Positions 7,071 through 8,855 of a stretch of 8,855 bases of DNA are shown one piece after another. A model generated the notes under the pieces. That model had not been told where the DNA came from, ran no database searches, and worked only from the letters and a program-made list of their open reading frames with translations. This stretch comes from UBA4064 sp050179135. GTDB taxonomy: Bacteria > Desulfobacterota > Desulfobacteria > Desulfobacterales > Desulfatirhabdiaceae. The DNA is taken from the NCBI GenBank assembly GCA_050179135.1, contig JBFXFK010000196.1, positions 1 through 8,855 on the forward strand. The letters run 5' to 3'. Both the position numbers and the translations under genes were made by a program. How positions within the stretch are numbered: the stretch's first letter is position 1; each line of letters opens with the position of its first letter.

Positions 7071-7623
7071 ACCAGAGATAGTCCAGATCAATTTCAATTT
7101 CCTGAAACGGTTCTGCGCGGACCCGGTCTTTGTCGCCATCAGTGGAAAGCAACAGCCATCTGCCGGTTTCCAGTTTATACACTTCCAGTGTTTTGGCAAT
7201 GGGATCGATCAGCCAGATGTGGGGGACCCCGAATCCGGCATAGATGGGCATCTTTCGAATCCGGTCGATTCGTACAGTTCCGGGGGACAGCACTTCACAA
7301 ATCCAGTCCGGAACAATGGTGGTATAGTTTTCTTCCGGCGGTTTTGAAAGCCGTTCTTTTTTCCAGCCTGCCAGGTCCGGAACAAGGATATTTTCACCCA
7401 GACAGATTTCCGGTTCGTATAAAATGATCCATCCGCCAGGACCGTCCCTGCCCCTCCGAAACGGGCCTATTATTTCGCCGGTGATGCCGGAAACCACATT
7501 GCTGTGCCGGAAAGATGGCCTTGGTGTGGCAAACAGCTCCCCATCGATGATTTCACCAATCCTGTTTTCCGGAATGGTGTACAAATCGTCATACGTGGCT
7601 TTTGTCAGGGCTGTTGCGGTCAT
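7063..7623 (-). CDS. Uma2 family endonuclease-like protein (DUF820)
   Basis: This 186-residue protein fits the Uma2/DUF820 family (PF05685), a PD-(D/E)XK-fold family, at its usual length. Visible family features are YDDLYTIPE near the start, EIIDGELFATPRPS at 24-37, VPDLAGW with Asp83, WICEVLSPGT with Glu110, and DRIRKMPIYAGFGVPHIWLIDP with Lys124. The Asp-Glu-Lys set suggests an intact active site. The role of the family is not proven; many genomes carry dozens of paralogues. The start codon overlaps the stop of the ATPase remnant (ATGA, 7623-7620), and a weak AGGA lies upstream, so translation was probably coupled to the ATPase gene. It may still be read through from the remnant frame. Confidence 0.92.
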   Translation of the reverse strand: MTATALTKATYDDLYTIPENRIGEIIDGELFATPRPSFRHSNVVSGITGEIIGPFRRGRDGPGGWIILYEPEICLGENILVPDLAGWKKERLSKPPEENYTTIVPDWICEVLSPGTVRIDRIRKMPIYAGFGVPHIWLIDPIAKTLEVYKLETGRWLLLSTDGDKDRVRAEPFQEIEIDLDYLWWD

Positions 7624-8572
7624 TTGGTCTGATCCTGTAAATTGAGCATCTCCTCGCCATGTACCAGAATTACCCCGTCAGCCAGTGCGAGCTTTTTCAT
7701 TTCCTCGGTAAACCCGCTTCTGCTGAACAAAATAAATTTGTCATGACGATTTTCGGTGTGCCAGTTTACCTGGGCTGCTTTCTCTTTCAGGGAACGGAAA
7801 ATATCAGTCCCTGAGCAATCGCACGCAATATGACAAAATAGTTTCTCGGTTCGCGAAGCTCTTCCCGAAGCAGAAATTCAACTTCGCTGTAAAGAAATGA
7901 GCCGCGATCAAGTGCCAGATGTCGTGCATTCTCAAGGGGGGTTTCATTCGGATTGACCCGTTCCAGATACGCGGGTATGGCGCCAAAAATCCCGTATAAC
8001 CCAACCCGTTTCTCCAGGGGCAGTCCGGGAAAGAACTCCCCAACACCGGAAAACATCATTTCCCTGACCTCAAGGGAAGCTGTACGCCTCCCATACAGGG
8101 GCGCTTTGGTGAATAAAACCTCCTGTTCCATCATCCCGATGCTGGAGCCCATCAGGATCAGAAACAGGTTCGTTTCCCTGAGCCGGGTGTCAATCCCCTT
8201 TTGGAAAATTGTCGAGATGGCACTGTTTGCATAAACCAGATAGGGGAATTCATCGATTGCTAACACCAGACGCTCCGAACGGCTTTTTTCGGAAATATAG
8301 CTAAAGACCTGATGCCAGTCTCGAAAACCGGATTCCGCAAGAATGAAGTCGCCGAAAAACTCTCCTGTTTCACGCCCCAGGTTTTTAAGCTGTTCCCGTT
8401 CAGAAACCGCGTCTGCCATGAAATACACAGCGCGTTTGCCCTTCAAAAATTCACGTACCAATCGGGTCTTTCCAACTCTTCGTCGTCCATAAAGTGGAAC
8501 GAACTGGAAACCGCTTTCATTCCAATAGCGGTTGAGAAACGCAATTTCTTCATGTCTGTTGACGAAATGCAT
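7620..8572 (-). pseudogene. DUF234-type ATPase, internally deleted and frameshifted
   Basis: The 5' part (8572 to about 7808) encodes about 254 residues of an archaeal-type ATPase (PF01637). It has the opening FVNRHEEIAFL, P-loop GRRRVGKT (29-36), Walker B LVLAIDEFPYL (102-112) and family blocks LYGRR and GIFGAIPAYLERV. It reads into EPRNYFVILRAIAQG and then runs out of frame, stopping at 7787. A second frame, from about 7808 to the TGA at 7622-7620, encodes TDIFRSLKEKAAQ, then DKFILFSRSGFTEEMKKLA, the characteristic C-terminal tail of DUF234 proteins (PF03008). Family members run about 440-470 residues; the two pieces sum to about 317. So roughly 120-140 residues are missing, covering the winged helix and the nuclease-like core. 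A plain sequencing frameshift cannot explain the missing length. The tail overlaps the Uma2 start by 4 bp. A truncated 261-residue ATPase could still be made. Confidence 0.85.
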
Positions 8573-8589
8573 ATTGTGCCCTTTCTGTT

Positions 8590-8630
8590 ATTAGTATAAT
8601 CGTGATTAGTATAATCGTAATTATACTGAT
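8590..8630 (-). promoter_or_regulatory. Iterated palindromic operator/promoter region of the ATPase gene
   Basis: ATTAGTATAATCGT occurs twice in tandem (8590-8603 and 8605-8618, period 15). The second copy is followed by its inverted half: AGTATAAT (8608-8615), CGTA, ATTATACT (8620-8627), a perfect palindrome of 8-bp arms that extends to 11 with one mismatch. On the minus strand TTACGA (8620-8615) and TATACT (8598-8593), 16 bp apart, form a plausible promoter ending about 20 bp before the ATG. AAAGGG lies in that short leader. A perfect TATAAT (8625-8620) with a poor -35 is an alternative. The arrangement suggests binding of a dimeric repressor, which is inferred. Confidence 0.55.
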
Positions 8631-8643
8631 TGGGCTACAAAAA

Positions 8644-8746
8644 ATGAAAATGATATCTTCTGTAAAAGCCCCGTAGGGGCGAACTGTTTGTAGAGATTGA
8701 TGCAATTATTCCAATCAAGCTCTATCGGAGTGTCAGCGGCGACCTG
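8644..8746 (+). repeat. Two-hairpin dispersed repeat unit, third copy
   Basis: It starts with the same 19 bases as 1513-1531. Hairpin E (8666-8694, CCCC-GTA-GGGG stem, then CGAACTGTTTGTAGA), a spacer of about 22 nt ending ATTCCAATC, and hairpin F (8717-8746, CTCT-ATC-GGAG stem) follow. Hairpin F carries a small insertion relative to hairpin B. This is a single copy with no inverted partner in the window. It lies directly upstream of the ATPase promoter region. Confidence 0.75.
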
Positions 8747-8855
8747 AAAATGTATCTTATTCGGCGGTTTGAAAATGTTGTTCTTTTCTTTTGACTTTAC
8801 TTCATGAAAATTCATTAAGACATTCTTCTTCAATTTTCTTCGATTTTATTTCCTC
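8747..8855. other. AT-rich gene-free right edge
   Basis: No gene is visible. On the plus strand TTGACT (8791-8796) is followed 17 nt later by a poor -10 (ATTAAG, 8814-8819), so a promoter reading out of the window is only a weak possibility. TC-rich runs fill the last 50 bases. Confidence 0.4.

Noticed and set aside
8621..8833. A 70-codon minus-strand frame over the right-hand repeat copy.
   Set aside because: Much of it lies in the dispersed repeat, it has no ribosome binding site, and similar frames appear by chance over the copy at 1513.

Overview
The window reads as a chromosomal segment of an environmental Gram-negative bacterium. It has about 50% GC coding DNA with AT-rich spacers. A hybrid PAS histidine kinase, an orphan periplasmic solute-binding protein and several PD-(D/E)XK-type accessory genes (AAA-ATPase-like/PDDEXK, Uma2) together resemble Desulfobacterales-like genomes (Desulfobacterota). 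That placement is inferred from gene style only; there is no rRNA or other phylogenetic marker here.

Layout. Positions 1-343 are an AT-rich leader with a dispersed-repeat remnant and a possible hairpin. Positions 344-1195 (+) encode a membrane-anchored YpfJ-type zinc metallopeptidase. Positions 1196-1845 lie between two convergent genes and are packed with repeats: two copies of a palindrome-bearing two-hairpin unit in inverted orientation (a palindrome of about 155 bp), flanked by two direct copies of another module and closed by a heptamer tandem array. Everything after that is on the minus strand. A periplasmic solute-binding protein (4512-5264) is followed 50 bp downstream by a large hybrid histidine kinase (1846-4461), which looks like a sensory operon. 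Further right are an AAA-ATPase-like/PDDEXK protein (5418-6980), a Uma2-family nuclease-like protein (7063-7623) and a DUF234-type archaeal-style ATPase (7620-8572). The ATPase has suffered an internal deletion with loss of frame. The right end carries an operator-like set of iterated palindromic repeats (8590-8630) and a third copy of the two-hairpin unit (8644-8746).

How the genes relate. The solute-binding protein probably supplies ligand information to the neighbouring kinase, because no permease or ATPase subunit is present. The kinase has its own receiver domain but no output regulator in the window. The three right-hand genes all belong to families tied to the PD-(D/E)XK nuclease fold. 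The ATPase remnant still overlaps the Uma2 start by 4 bp (ATGA), so the two were once translationally coupled. The deletion removed the expected winged-helix region and nuclease core of the ATPase. I see no firmly supported new system; the best leads are the decayed ATPase-Uma2 pair and the structured repeat family, whose hairpin stems show compensatory changes.
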